From contig JAOPKD010000022.1 in NCBI GenBank assembly GCA_025517565.1, forward strand, positions 1-34,847: 34,847 nucleotides of DNA. The letters are read 5' to 3'. The translations under genes were made by a program, and so were the position numbers. Shown piece by piece: positions 23,729 through 32,029 of this stretch. The notes below the pieces were generated by a model that searched no databases, was not told the DNA's origin, and was given only the letters and a program-made list of their open reading frames with translations. Numbering within the stretch: position 1 is the stretch's first letter; each line of letters starts with the position of its first letter. The DNA is from Halapricum hydrolyticum (GTDB lineage: Archaea; Halobacteriota; Halobacteria; Halobacteriales; Haloarculaceae).

Positions 23729-24769
23729 TCAGAGATGGCCTTCCTCGAGGAGCAGTTCGCCGTTGAGGATCGACGCGCCGGCCGCGCCGCGCAGGGTGTT
23801 GTGCGCGAGACAGTTGAACTGGACGCCGTTGGTCGTTTCCTGGACGCCGCCGACCGCAATGGCCATGCCGTTGTCGCGGTTGCGGTCGAGCCGGGGCTGG
23901 GGGCGGTCGGGCTCCTCGAAGACCCGGATCAGTTGCTCGGGCGAGGAGTACAGGTCGTCGGCCGAAGGATACGATGCCATCGCTTCGGCAGCCTCCTCGG
24001 GGGTGACGTCCGCGCTGGTGTCGGCCCAGACGTTCTCCAGGTGGCCGTCCAGGGTCGGGATGCGGTTACACGAGGCGGCGGCGGCGAAGTTGTTCCAGCG
24101 GACCTGTGCGCCGTCGAACTCGCCCAGCAGTTTCTTCGACTCGGTCTCCATCTTCTCTTCCTCGCCGCCGATGTGCGGGATCGCGTTGTCGATGATCTCC
24201 ATCGAGGTGACGCCGGAGTAGCCCGCCCCGGAGACGGCCTGGAGCGTCGAGACGTCGACGCGTTCGAGCCCAAACGCGTCGTCCAGGGCCGCAAGCGGCG
24301 GCACCATCGTGATCGTCGAGCAGTTGGGGTTCTTGATGATCGCGCCGTCCCAGCCGCGCTCGTCGCGCTGGACTTCGATCAGATCGAGGTGCTCTGGGTT
24401 GACCTCGGGGATCGTCAGCGGGACGTCCGGGTCGGTCCGGAAGTTCGAGGAGTTCGAGGAGAGGACGTAGCCCTCCTCGGCGAATTTCGGCTCGACGGCC
24501 TCGCCGACGCCCGAGGGCAGCGACGAAAAGAGGAGATCGACGTCGTTGGGGACGTACGTCGGGTCAGTCTGGCGGACCTCCAGGTCCGCGACCGACTGGG
24601 GGATCGGCGTGTCGATCCGCCACTTGGCCGCCTCGCGATAGGTCTTGCCCGCGCTGTCCTCGCTGGCGGTGACTGCGGCAATCTCGAACTGCGGGTGCGG
24701 ATCGAGAAGCTGAATGAGTCGCTGTCCGACTGCTCCGGTCGCGCCGAGGATGCCGACGTTGGTTGTCAT
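23729..24769 (-). CDS. asd: Aspartate-semialdehyde dehydrogenase
   Basis: A 346-residue NADP-dependent enzyme making aspartate semialdehyde from aspartyl phosphate, the branch point to lysine, threonine and methionine. The Rossmann motif GATGAVGQR (about 9-17), the SSLPSG loop and the catalytic Cys150 in KNPNCST are present. IPHIGGEEEKM later carries substrate and acid-base residues typical of the archaeal/fungal Asd branch. Stands alone between a small membrane protein gene and tatA. Confidence 0.95.
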   Translation of the reverse strand: MTTNVGILGATGAVGQRLIQLLDPHPQFEIAAVTASEDSAGKTYREAAKWRIDTPIPQSVADLEVRQTDPTYVPNDVDLLFSSLPSGVGEAVEPKFAEEGYVLSSNSSNFRTDPDVPLTIPEVNPEHLDLIEVQRDERGWDGAIIKNPNCSTITMVPPLAALDDAFGLERVDVSTLQAVSGAGYSGVTSMEIIDNAIPHIGGEEEKMETESKKLLGEFDGAQVRWNNFAAAASCNRIPTLDGHLENVWADTSADVTPEEAAEAMASYPSADDLYSSPEQLIRVFEEPDRPQPRLDRNRDNGMAIAVGGVQETTNGVQFNCLAHNTLRGAAGASILNGELLLEEGHL

Positions 24770-24995
24770 GGTACTCGGGGGTAGCGCGATGCGCGTTCAA
24801 AACAGTTTGGATACGTCTCGCATACCCTCCGGATGTCGCCGTGGGACCGAGACGGCACAGCCAGACAGGTAGCGATACGCTCGGACAGTTTCGACAGGCA
24901 TCGGGCAGAATCTGTCGTCGTAGCCACCGGTATCGGACAGTTTCCCAACTCGGAGAACGTACCGTCAGCGTCGAGCGCGGGCGAAAACGATAGCG

Positions 24996-25304
24996 TTACT
25001 TTTCGGTGTCGTCCTCGAAGGACGGTTCGGTCTCGGATTCGACCTGGGGCTCGGTCTCGAAGTCGGTGTCGGATTCGGTGGCGACCTCGTCTTCGTCCGA
25101 CCCCTTCGTTCCACCCTCTTTCATCTCCTCGAGTTCCTGTTCGACCTGTTCGCGCCCCTTCTGGAACTCACCGATCGCCTGCCCCGACGAGCGGGCGAGT
25201 TTCGGGATCTTGTTCGCGCCGAACAGCAGCACGACGAGCAACAACAGCAGCAGCACTTCCGGGCCACCCGGGATTCCTGGGATCTGTAGGACTGAACTGA
25301 GCAT
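24996..25304 (-). CDS. tatA: Sec-independent translocase subunit TatA
   Basis: A 102-residue TatA: short periplasm-side N-terminus, one helix (about 16-32, LLLLLLVVLLF), the FGANKIPKLARSSGQAIGEF hinge and amphipathic helix, then a long acidic Asp/Glu/Thr tail characteristic of haloarchaeal TatA. With TatC it exports folded RR-signal proteins, including the multicopper oxidase, halocyanin and PQQ-type lipoprotein of this window. A TATA-like CCTATAATAG lies about 30 bp upstream, and an SD-like GGAGGT (25309-25314) precedes the ATG. Both cannot be used for a leaderless message. Confidence 0.9.
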   Translation of the reverse strand: MLSSVLQIPGIPGGPEVLLLLLLVVLLFGANKIPKLARSSGQAIGEFQKGREQVEQELEEMKEGGTKGSDEDEVATESDTDFETEPQVESETEPSFEDDTEK

Positions 25305-25472
25305 CTCTACCTCCCCTTTGCTTGCTGGCTATTATAGGCTTTTTGCTAGACACCACGTCGTGAGGACGACAGCGATCCCGAAAGACAGACGCTCTCGTCG
25401 GGGAACCCCCACGATCCGAAATTCGCCGGGGGCGGCACAGTCTTGACGCTGGCGGTCGTATCGATGTCCGCC

Positions 25473-25949
25473 ATGGTATCCGTAGGCGACTCCGCACCAG
25501 ATTTCACTGCACCGCTCGCAAACGGCGACATCGAGTCGTTCACGCTCTCGGAGCACCTCGAGGACGCCCCGCTCGTGCTGGCGTTCTTCCCGGGTGCGTT
25601 CACCAGCGTCTGCACCCACGAGATGAACCACTTCCAGGACGACCTGGCGACGTTCGAGGACGCCGGCGCCTCGGTGTACGGGATCAGCGTCGATTCGCCG
25701 TTCGCGCTGAACGAGTTCCGCGAGAAGCTCGGGCTGGAGTTCGGTCTGATCAGCGACGCCGACAAAGAACTCGTCGAAGCGTACGACATCGCGATGGACT
25801 TCACGGACCTGGGCGTCCACGACGTCGCCAAGCGGTCGGTGTTCGTCCTCGACGATGACGGCGTCGTCCAGTACGCGTGGGTCAGCGACGATCCCGGCGT
25901 CGAACCGGACTACGACGAGGTTCTCGAAGCAGTCGAAGACATCGCGTAG
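25473..25949 (+). CDS. 1-Cys peroxiredoxin (AhpC/TSA family)
   Basis: A 158-residue thiol peroxidase reducing hydroperoxides. The peroxidatic Cys47 lies in FFPGAFTSVCTHE, the family signature with the catalytic Thr. No other Cys is present, so it needs an external thiol for recycling (AhpE-like 1-Cys type). The conserved Arg is in VAKRSVFVLD. Starts at 25464 (MSAMVSVGD) and 25473 (MVSVGD) are both possible; the second fits the conserved VGDSAPDFT start best. Possible cytosolic antioxidant role. Confidence 0.85.
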   Translation: MVSVGDSAPDFTAPLANGDIESFTLSEHLEDAPLVLAFFPGAFTSVCTHEMNHFQDDLATFEDAGASVYGISVDSPFALNEFREKLGLEFGLISDADKELVEAYDIAMDFTDLGVHDVAKRSVFVLDDDGVVQYAWVSDDPGVEPDYDEVLEAVEDIA

Positions 25950-26003
25950 GCCGCACCCGCTCGGAAGGGTACAGATCCCGTGTCTGAATCCGGAGAGGGC
26001 GGA

Positions 26004-26037
26004 AAAATTATATTCGCGTCTGTGCTATTTCCGGTCA
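26004..26037 (+). promoter_or_regulatory. TATA box supporting a leaderless GTG start
   Basis: AAAATTATATTC (about 26004-26015) lies 25-30 bp before the GTG at 26038, so transcription would begin at or next to the start codon. This spacing decides the start of the GNAT gene. Confidence 0.6.
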
Positions 26038-26523
26038 GTGAGTATCAACGTCGATACGCGGATCGTCGACCGCGGCAGCGACGAGTACGTTGAGGAGGCG
26101 TGGGAGCTCAAAGAACGGATCCGCCGCTCGGAGGGCGTGTTGCGCCAGCGACGCCGGTTCTTCGAGAACGCCTATCGCCGGTCGAAGGTCTACGTCTATC
26201 TCAACCGGGCGCGACGGACGAAGCTCATCGGTTTTGCGGCGGTTCGACGGGACGGATATATGCTCTTTCTGGCCGTCGACGAGCAGTATCGCGACGAGGG
26301 GTTCGGCAAGCGACTCATCGCACGGGTCGCCGAAGACTACAGCACAGTCACCTGCCACGCCCGGACGACGAACGAAGAGGCCATCTCGTTCTACCAGCAC
26401 GTCGGGTTCGAGATCGAGCGCCGGATCGACAACTACTACGAGGACGGCGGCGACGCGTACTATCTCAAACTCGGCGACGACAGCTCGATCACCGACCGCC
26501 TCTCGCAGTTGCTCGGTCGGTGA
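26038..26523 (+). CDS. GNAT family N-acetyltransferase
   Basis: A 161-residue acetyl-CoA-dependent acyltransferase. The core pattern is clear: strand LIGFAAVRRDGYMLFLAVDE, acetyl-CoA loop RDEGFGKRLI (motif A, about 83-92), then CHARTTNEEAISFYQHVGFE, the usual GNAT motif B, with Tyr/Phe positions kept. A GTG start at 26038 is chosen from the TATA spacing. No upstream ATG exists in a plausible position. Acceptor substrate unknown. Confidence 0.8.
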   Translation: MSINVDTRIVDRGSDEYVEEAWELKERIRRSEGVLRQRRRFFENAYRRSKVYVYLNRARRTKLIGFAAVRRDGYMLFLAVDEQYRDEGFGKRLIARVAEDYSTVTCHARTTNEEAISFYQHVGFEIERRIDNYYEDGGDAYYLKLGDDSSITDRLSQLLGR

Positions 26524-26683
26524 CCCCGCGATTGAGACGGAGTATTGAACTGATTTACCGCCCCGCAGTCGATGCGGACGGGACGTCCAATAAGCCGTAT
26601 GATAAGCTGTTCGTCGATCGCACCCGTGGCTTGCCCGACAGTGACGAAAACGCTTTAGCCCCGAGTTCGCAAACAGTGAGTCG

Positions 26684-27862
26684 ATGGAAGAACGGACGCG
26701 CGCGTATCTCCGGGGCCGGTTCGGCGATCACTACCGGCGGGCCGACCTGACGCCGCCGCCGGACGCCAGCGAGCGCGAGTGGGGCTACATCCCCTGGACG
26801 TCCAGTCCCGGGACCACGATGGTGCGCCACCGGTCGCTGCTCGATCTCGGCTCGATCGAGGACTTTCTCGCGCGCGAGCGCCCCCGGCACGTCTACTTCT
26901 CCGCCGGGCGATACGACGACCCGAGCGCGTCCTCGATGGGCCAGAAGGGCTGGCGCTCCTCGGATCTCGTCTTCGACCTCGACGCCGATCATCTGCCGTC
27001 GGTCACGCCCGGCGAGGACACCTACGCCGAGATGCTGGCGTCGTGCAAGGACGCACTGCGCAAGTTGCTGGACTTTCTGGAAACCGACTTCGGGTTCGAA
27101 CAGTTGACGGTTGTCTTCTCCGGCGGTCGCGGGTATCACGTCCACGTCCGCGACGAGGGGATCCAGCACCTCGACCGGGAGTCCCGCCGGGAGATCGTCG
27201 ATTACGTGCGCGGGATCGGTCTGGAGTTCGACGCGCTGGTCGAGGAGGAAGCCGTCGGCGGGACGGCCGGCCGGAGCAGCCCAGCCCACAAGCGCACGCT
27301 GACGACGGAAGGCGGCTGGAGTGGCCGCGCCCACGGGCACATCATGGACACCGTCGAGGCGCTGCTGGCGAGCGACGAGTCCGCGGCGATCGAGCGGCTC
27401 ACCGAGTACGACGGGATCGGCGACGGCAAGGCGGCGGCCGCACTCCGGGCGATGCGGGAGAACACCGACCAGCTGCGCGCGGGGAACATCGACATCCACC
27501 CGGCGTTCGTCTCGGTCGCGAACGCCCTCGTCGAGGAGGTCGTCGAGGGTGACAACGCACCGATCGACGAACCGGTCACGACCGACACGAACCGGCTGAT
27601 CCGGCTGCCGGGCAGTCTCCACGGCGGGAGCGGCCTGGCGGTCAGGCGGATCGACCGCGACGAACTCGACGCGTTCGACCCGCTGGTCGACGCCGTCCCG
27701 GAGACGTTCGTCGGCCACGACATCACGGTCGAAGTGACCGACGGCGGACAGATAGAGCTCTACGGCGATAGTTTTACGTTCGCGGAGGGAGTGCATTCCG
27801 TTCCGGAGTACCTCGGCGTGTTCCTCATGGCCCGGGGCCGCGCCGAGAAGGGCCAGGAATAG
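26684..27862 (+). CDS. priS: DNA primase small (catalytic) subunit
   Basis: A 392-residue archaeal/eukaryal-type primase catalytic subunit that makes primers for DNA replication with PriL. The metal-binding triad DLDAD (D98, D100, D102, in DLVFDLDADHL) and SGGRGYHVHV (about 145-154), which binds nucleotide phosphates, are both visible. Asp residues in the C-terminal half complete the site. It is followed after one base by the GINS gene, a haloarchaeal replication operon. Confidence 0.95.
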   Translation: MEERTRAYLRGRFGDHYRRADLTPPPDASEREWGYIPWTSSPGTTMVRHRSLLDLGSIEDFLARERPRHVYFSAGRYDDPSASSMGQKGWRSSDLVFDLDADHLPSVTPGEDTYAEMLASCKDALRKLLDFLETDFGFEQLTVVFSGGRGYHVHVRDEGIQHLDRESRREIVDYVRGIGLEFDALVEEEAVGGTAGRSSPAHKRTLTTEGGWSGRAHGHIMDTVEALLASDESAAIERLTEYDGIGDGKAAAALRAMRENTDQLRAGNIDIHPAFVSVANALVEEVVEGDNAPIDEPVTTDTNRLIRLPGSLHGGSGLAVRRIDRDELDAFDPLVDAVPETFVGHDITVEVTDGGQIELYGDSFTFAEGVHSVPEYLGVFLMARGRAEKGQE

Positions 27863-27863
27863 C

Positions 27864-28949
27864 ATGGACCTCGACGAACTACAGACGGTCAAGAGTCGCG
27901 AACGGCAGACTGACAGCCTCCAGCAGCTGCGCGACTCCTTTTACACCGAGGCCAGCGAGTACATCCAGCAACTGCGCGACGCGCGCGACCGGGCCGCCGA
28001 ACGCGCCGACAACCCCTGGAGCGATCCCGAGGTCGGACGACTCTCCGACGAGATCGAGACCGCAGAGCAGACCGTCGAAGCGATCCACAAGCGCCGCGTC
28101 GCCAAGATCGTCAAGAACGCGTCGCTCGCGGCCCACGGGTCGCCGGTCGACGACGGCGGGCTCACGGCCGAAGAGCGGGAGATGTTCGAGCGACTCGTCG
28201 CCGACATCGAGGCGAACCGAGAGCACGTCCTCGACAAGATCGCGGGGGAACTGCCGGCCGACGCCACGCCAGGTTCGGGCCAGCCCGACTCGGCCCCGGA
28301 ACCGGCCGGCCGGTCGGACGCCGAGTCGGCTGCGGCCGGACGCGACGCGCCGGAAGGGCGCACCGCTCCCGACACCGCGGCCGACAGTCTTCCACAAGCG
28401 GGCCGGGAGCCGTCACGCGCCGCGCCCGATCCAGCGGCACCGCCGTCAACCGACCAGACGGCGGGAGATCCGTCCGGCGGGTCGGCTCGCGCTGCAGACG
28501 AGGCCGGTCGGGGAGGAGCTGACGAAGAGACGGTCCCGGCCGCGGACGTGATGAACGACGGCGGGAGTGCGCGAGCCAGCGAGCCCGCGGCGGCAGGGGC
28601 TCCGTCCGCTCCATCCCAGACCGAGGCTCCGTCTGCTGGGACACAGGACGACGCTCCAGCTCCTGGGTCACAGACGGATCCAGTGGCGTCAGCCCCAGAA
28701 TCGCAGACGGAGGCAGGGACGTCGCCCGAGTCACAGGGGGACACACCGTCGCAAGCGGATCCCGAGGCGGCGGCGGACGGTTCCAGCCAGGGCGTCGAGC
28801 GGCGAACGGTTCGTATTACTGCGGACGTCGGCGCGATCCTGGGCGTCGACCAGCGCGAATACGATCTCTCGGCGGACGACGTCGTGACGTTACCGGAAGC
28901 GAACGCGAAGCCGCTCCTCGAACGGGACGCGGCGCAGCCGCTGGATTGA
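27864..28949 (+). CDS. GINS family replication protein with a long disordered linker
   Basis: A 361-residue GINS (Gins51-type) subunit that joins MCM and the primase in the replicative helicase complex. The helical A-domain is residues 1-125 (MDLDELQTVKSRERQTDSLQ..., VAKIVKNASL). A 180-residue Pro/Ala/Ser/Asp-rich low-complexity stretch (about 130-310, with repeated SQTE/SQGD phrases) follows. The small beta-type B-domain is the C-terminal 50 residues (RTVRITADVGAILGVDQREY). Such a long linker is unusual even for haloarchaea. Co-transcribed with priS. Confidence 0.85.
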   Translation: MDLDELQTVKSRERQTDSLQQLRDSFYTEASEYIQQLRDARDRAAERADNPWSDPEVGRLSDEIETAEQTVEAIHKRRVAKIVKNASLAAHGSPVDDGGLTAEEREMFERLVADIEANREHVLDKIAGELPADATPGSGQPDSAPEPAGRSDAESAAAGRDAPEGRTAPDTAADSLPQAGREPSRAAPDPAAPPSTDQTAGDPSGGSARAADEAGRGGADEETVPAADVMNDGGSARASEPAAAGAPSAPSQTEAPSAGTQDDAPAPGSQTDPVASAPESQTEAGTSPESQGDTPSQADPEAAADGSSQGVERRTVRITADVGAILGVDQREYDLSADDVVTLPEANAKPLLERDAAQPLD

Positions 28950-29008
28950 GACAGTGACCGTTGCCAGGTTAGCAACACTACTCTGTGATCGGTGCGGAAT
29001 ACGGATCT

Positions 29009-29335
29009 CTACGGGATTTCACGGACAGCATCCGCCAGATCGTCCTCGTCGTGCCACCGAAGGAGACGGTCTCCGGCTGCCTCCTCAAGAGCGGCCAGAT
29101 GGGTGGCGGCCATCCCGTTGTCGTACTTCGCGCGCATTCTGTCCTCGCTCCCGTACGTCCGCTTGAGCAGCCAGAGAACGTCTCTGACGTAAACCTGGTG
29201 ATGGTAGAGGTAGCCGAGTTCCCACACGTGTCCGCCGTCGAAATCCTCGAGAACGCCGACGAGATGTGACGCCATCGCCGACAGGATGTCGAAGGCGGGC
29301 GCCCACAGATCGAGGTCGTCGCCAGTGAACGGCAC
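29009..29335 (-). CDS. Hypothetical haloarchaeal protein
   Basis: A 108-residue acidic, mainly helical protein (WAPAFDILSAMASHLVGVLE, HHQVYVRDVLWLLKRTYGSE, LRWHDEDDLADAVREIP). GTG 29335 is the reported start; an ATG at 29278 is an alternative. No family recognised. Its end lies 59 bp from the convergent GINS stop. The amino-acid composition fits a real haloarchaeal gene better than the other frames here. Confidence 0.5.
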   Translation of the reverse strand: MPFTGDDLDLWAPAFDILSAMASHLVGVLEDFDGGHVWELGYLYHHQVYVRDVLWLLKRTYGSEDRMRAKYDNGMAATHLAALEEAAGDRLLRWHDEDDLADAVREIP

Positions 29336-29403
29336 AGGCCGTGAACGAGTAGGGAGGGACGGTTCACCGGCCGCCGTCCAGCGAGATCAGAGACGTCACT
29401 CTG

Positions 29404-29485
29404 ATAGTGGTTGCTGTAACGATTTACCGGTGTGACCGCACGACTGCGTGCGGTCAACCCGGAACAGACTTACAGCAACCACTAT
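29404..29485 (+). repeat. Nested inverted-repeat element, copy 1
   Basis: Sixteen-base perfect arms ATAGTGGTTGCTGTAA/TTACAGCAACCACTAT (29404-29419 and 29470-29485) enclose an inner nine-base hairpin TGACCGCAC-N6-GTGCGGTCA (29433-29456). The right end covers the stop of the 29482-30354 gene. A diverged copy lies at 30583-30665 on the other strand. Confidence 0.8.
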
Positions 29486-30354
29486 GAGGAGTCCTCGTCG
29501 CCGAACTCCCGCTTCATCCGGCGGAGCTTGCGCTGGATTTTCCGGAGTTCCGTCTCGGTCTCGTCGACGGTCAGCTCCGCGGGCGGCGTCTGCCAGTCGG
29601 GTCGGTCGGCATCCGACTCGCGGCTTGTCGCTGGCTCGCGTCTGTCTCCCTCCACCTGCAGGTCTTCGATGTCGGCAGCGAGGAAGTCGATGCCCAGCCG
29701 TTCGGCTTCGAGGTATTGCTCCCGGGATTCGAGCGCGTCGAAGCCGGCGGTCGCGGCGATCGTGTCCGCGTCCGGCCCGAGCAGTTCGTCGACCTCCTCC
29801 CAGTCGGTCCGCAACTGTCGACCGGTGTCGATGACGTTCGACAGCGAGCCGAGCCGACTCAGCGAGCCGGGATGATCCATGCCCTGGCCACGCTCGCGCG
29901 CTCGCAGGTGGCTCATCTTCTCCGTGAGTAGCACTGCCGCCTGGGCTTCCCGCCCGCCGTAAATCGGATCGTCGCCGAGTGCCGCCCAGGAGACGCGTGC
30001 GCGATCCGTCTCGACATCGCCCAGGAGTTCGATCTCCGACGTCACCAGGTACGTGAACGGCGACAGCGAGCCGGTCCCCGTGCGCGTGATCGTGTTCTCG
30101 ATGCGCCACTCGCCGTCGGTCCCCCGGTCGAAGACGCGCTCGACGTGAATCTCGAACTGGCCGCGCCGCCCGACGTAACTCTTCAGGAGGCACAGACACC
30201 GGTCCGCGTCGCCCGGGAGCCCGTCCGGCGGCAGCCACCGCTGTCCCTCGAGCAGGTAGTCCTTCTGTGCGGAGACCTGGACCGGGAGCAACTCTTTGAC
30301 GTGCCTGTTGACGCGTCGATTGACGACGTCCTCCGGCCCGAATCCAGATCCCAT
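29482..30354 (-). CDS. Hypothetical haloarchaeal protein
   Basis: A 290-residue acidic protein, no family recognised. Residues 1-120 look alpha/beta (VNRRVNRHVKELLPVQVSAQ, LCLLKSYVGRRGQFEIHVER). The middle is helical (TEKMSHLRARERGQGMDHPG). The C-terminus has a charged linker and a coiled-coil segment (ELTVDETETELRKIQRKLRR). A TATA-like ATATTTAAC on the minus strand (about 30384-30392) lies about 30 bp before the ATG, suggesting a leaderless transcript. The stop lies inside the inverted repeat 29404-29485. Confidence 0.6.
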   Translation of the reverse strand: MGSGFGPEDVVNRRVNRHVKELLPVQVSAQKDYLLEGQRWLPPDGLPGDADRCLCLLKSYVGRRGQFEIHVERVFDRGTDGEWRIENTITRTGTGSLSPFTYLVTSEIELLGDVETDRARVSWAALGDDPIYGGREAQAAVLLTEKMSHLRARERGQGMDHPGSLSRLGSLSNVIDTGRQLRTDWEEVDELLGPDADTIAATAGFDALESREQYLEAERLGIDFLAADIEDLQVEGDRREPATSRESDADRPDWQTPPAELTVDETETELRKIQRKLRRMKREFGDEDSS

Positions 30355-30419
30355 CCTCGGTGTGCGTACGTCGGCTGTGCGGTTAAATATTCAGGCTGCC
30401 CAGAATGTTGTGGTGACTG

Positions 30420-30584
30420 TCACTTCTGTCGGCGATCAACGAGACTCGCCAGTGTCTCGCGGTCCCGCTTGTACTCTTCACAATCGAGCGTACGCTTGTC
30501 CGACAGTATCCCGATGCTCGTTTCGATCGTCTCGACGGCGGTGAGAATTCGCGAGAGATCGTCGTCCGGCAACTCCGCACTCAT
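30420..30584 (-). pseudogene. Truncated HepT-like (DUF86) ribonuclease toxin gene
   Basis: A 54-codon frame, MSAELPDDDLSRILTAVETI, then GILSDKRTLDCEEYKRDRET. It resembles the N-terminal helices of HepT/DUF86 RNases, where a RILxAVETI-type helix and a REExxxRDVVERR helix precede the catalytic RX4-6H. The frame stops after DRRQK, before the catalytic region. The ATG lies exactly at the end of the inverted-repeat element 30583-30665. No MNT nucleotidyltransferase partner is adjacent. Assignment is by pattern only. Confidence 0.45.
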
Positions 30585-30665
30585 ACTGACCGTTGTACGT
30601 CCCTCCCGTATCGACCGCACAGCTGCCGGCGGTCGTCCCAGTAAATCGTTACAACAGTCACGATC
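30583..30665 (-). repeat. Nested inverted-repeat element, copy 2
   Basis: On the minus strand it reads TGTTGTAACGATTTACTGG, then GACCGC-N8-GTGCGGTC, then ACGTACAACGGTCAGTATGAG. These line up with TGCTGTAACGATTTACCGG, GACCGC..GTGCGGTC and TTACAGCAACCACTATGAG of copy 1 at equal spacing. The arms are more decayed than in copy 1. Confidence 0.7.
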
Positions 30666-30789
30666 ATGCCAGATGTTCGTCGACCTTCCGGAGTGCCTCG
30701 TCGAACCGTTCGGCAGGCGATCGGTCATCGCGATCGCTCGCTAGTCGCTCACGGAGCTCCTCGAAGCGGTCCTCGTCGCCGAAAATCAA
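30664..30789 (-). pseudogene. C-terminal remnant of an unidentified acidic protein
   Basis: A 41-codon frame (LIFGDEDRFEELRERLASDR, then SPAERFDEALRKVDEHLA) with haloarchaeal composition and an amphipathic helix pattern. No ATG; an in-frame stop lies just upstream, so the gene is truncated. The stop codon (30664-30666) lies at the very end of the inverted-repeat element. Could be the tail of a small antitoxin. Confidence 0.35.
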
Positions 30790-30839
30790 TCATCAGAGGC
30801 AAATCAGCTCGAACCGTGTTCTCTACCGCCGCTAACCGA

Positions 30840-30860
30840 AAATCTAAAATGTGTAGATTT
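30840..30860. promoter_or_regulatory. Operator and promoter of the HTH-PIN pair
   Basis: AAATCTA-N7-TAGATTT (30840-30846 and 30854-30860) is a perfect inverted repeat overlapping a TATA-like TTTCATATT and ending 16 bp before the ATG at 30877. The position suits autoregulation by the HTH protein. Confidence 0.6.
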
Positions 30861-30876
30861 CATATTCCAGACTACG

Positions 30877-31518
30877 ATGCCGACACTGACCGAGAAGATA
30901 TCAATAGCTGGTGAGGGAACTGCACCCTCTATCGATGATTTCGACGGATTCCTCGCGGCGGCGACGCTGCTACAACGACCACGCCTCGCTCGGAGTTACG
31001 TCTACATCTGCTATTACGGGCCGGCGACTGTTCAAGAGCTTATCGACACGCTGGACGTGGCTCGGGCGACGGCCTACGACGATATCGAACGGCTCGAAAC
31101 CCTCTCGCTCGTCGAGCGTGACGAGAGTACTCGGCCGCATAAACTGACAGCCGAACCGTTCGCATTCGTCGATCAGGACGAGTTGGCGATCACACCGACG
31201 GTTCTTCACGCAATTGCACTCACCGAAATCGACGACGACCTCGAGTATTTCCAGAACCGCTACGGCACTGGACGACTCGTTCGGGGGCTCCGTCTGACGG
31301 GCGAGCACTACGCGGGACAGCTCACCCAGCGACTGGTTGCCGAGAAGCTAGACGTCGCGCCGGCCGAGGGAATGGCAGTCGTACAGGCGCTTCGCCCGGC
31401 GCTGGCAGCTGGTCAGGAGTTCGACCCGTACTTTGATCGGCTCTTCCCTGCCATCGCCGACGCAATCGATGTCGATATCGACCGTGTCCAGCCACGGTCC
31501 GACCGGACGAATGAGTGA
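30877..31518 (+). CDS. HTH regulator/antitoxin of a PIN toxin pair
   Basis: A 213-residue protein with a winged-helix N-terminal half: VYICYYGPATVQELIDTLDV, ARATAYDDIERLETLSLVER (about 51-85), with TrmB/MarR-like recognition-helix logic. The C-terminal half is helical and probably dimerising or toxin-binding (YAGQLTQRLVAEKLDV). The stop overlaps the PIN gene by eight bases (ATGAGTGA), the hallmark of a coupled antitoxin-toxin pair. A palindrome upstream suggests self-repression. Larger than typical VapB, so this is an atypical antitoxin. Confidence 0.75.
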   Translation: MPTLTEKISIAGEGTAPSIDDFDGFLAAATLLQRPRLARSYVYICYYGPATVQELIDTLDVARATAYDDIERLETLSLVERDESTRPHKLTAEPFAFVDQDELAITPTVLHAIALTEIDDDLEYFQNRYGTGRLVRGLRLTGEHYAGQLTQRLVAEKLDVAPAEGMAVVQALRPALAAGQEFDPYFDRLFPAIADAIDVDIDRVQPRSDRTNE

Positions 31519-32029
31519 GGAACCGGACTCCGACGACATCGTACTCGTCGATACGAATATTTTCGTCGCAGTGGGTGAGCCGGGAACCTCGAAGTACCAG
31601 TCGTTGCGCAAGTACGCACAGCAGCGACATCTGGTGTTGCTGGTTCCCGAGCGCGTCCACGAAGAACTGAGTACGATGCACGTCGCGAACCGAGTCCAAC
31701 ACGCTGTCGACGACGGTTGGGCCGAAATCGTCGATCCGCCCTCACCGACGCACGCTGAGGCAGTGACTGCGATGGACACTGTTCGGCGGGAAATCGCACG
31801 CCGAAGCGCCAAAGACGAACACGAGGTCGAGAAGGCCGACACAGTGCTGGCCGGGTTGGCTATCGAATATCGCCACCGACGAGGCGATGACGTGTTCGTG
31901 CTCACAGACGACAGAGTGGCCGCAGCAGCGATCCGAGTGGCAGTTCGACGCCAGGATCATGAGGACGCCATAGCCGTGGTGACGCGAAGCGATATTCTCG
32001 ATAGCGATGACGACCTACGTCTGATCTAG
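31511..32029 (+). CDS. PIN-domain RNase toxin
   Basis: A 172-residue PIN protein. The first Asp is in IVLVDTNIFVAV (about 10-21), the Glu in VPERVHEELS, then an Asp in HEVEKADTVLAG and a late Asp pair in VFVLTDDR, the usual four-acid site for Mg-dependent RNA cleavage. ATG 31511 is chosen because it overlaps the HTH stop; upstream in-frame residues have no similarity. Family PIN toxins cut specific RNAs when the antitoxin is lost. Target unknown. Confidence 0.8.
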   Translation: MSEEPDSDDIVLVDTNIFVAVGEPGTSKYQSLRKYAQQRHLVLLVPERVHEELSTMHVANRVQHAVDDGWAEIVDPPSPTHAEAVTAMDTVRREIARRSAKDEHEVEKADTVLAGLAIEYRHRRGDDVFVLTDDRVAAAAIRVAVRRQDHEDAIAVVTRSDILDSDDDLRLI

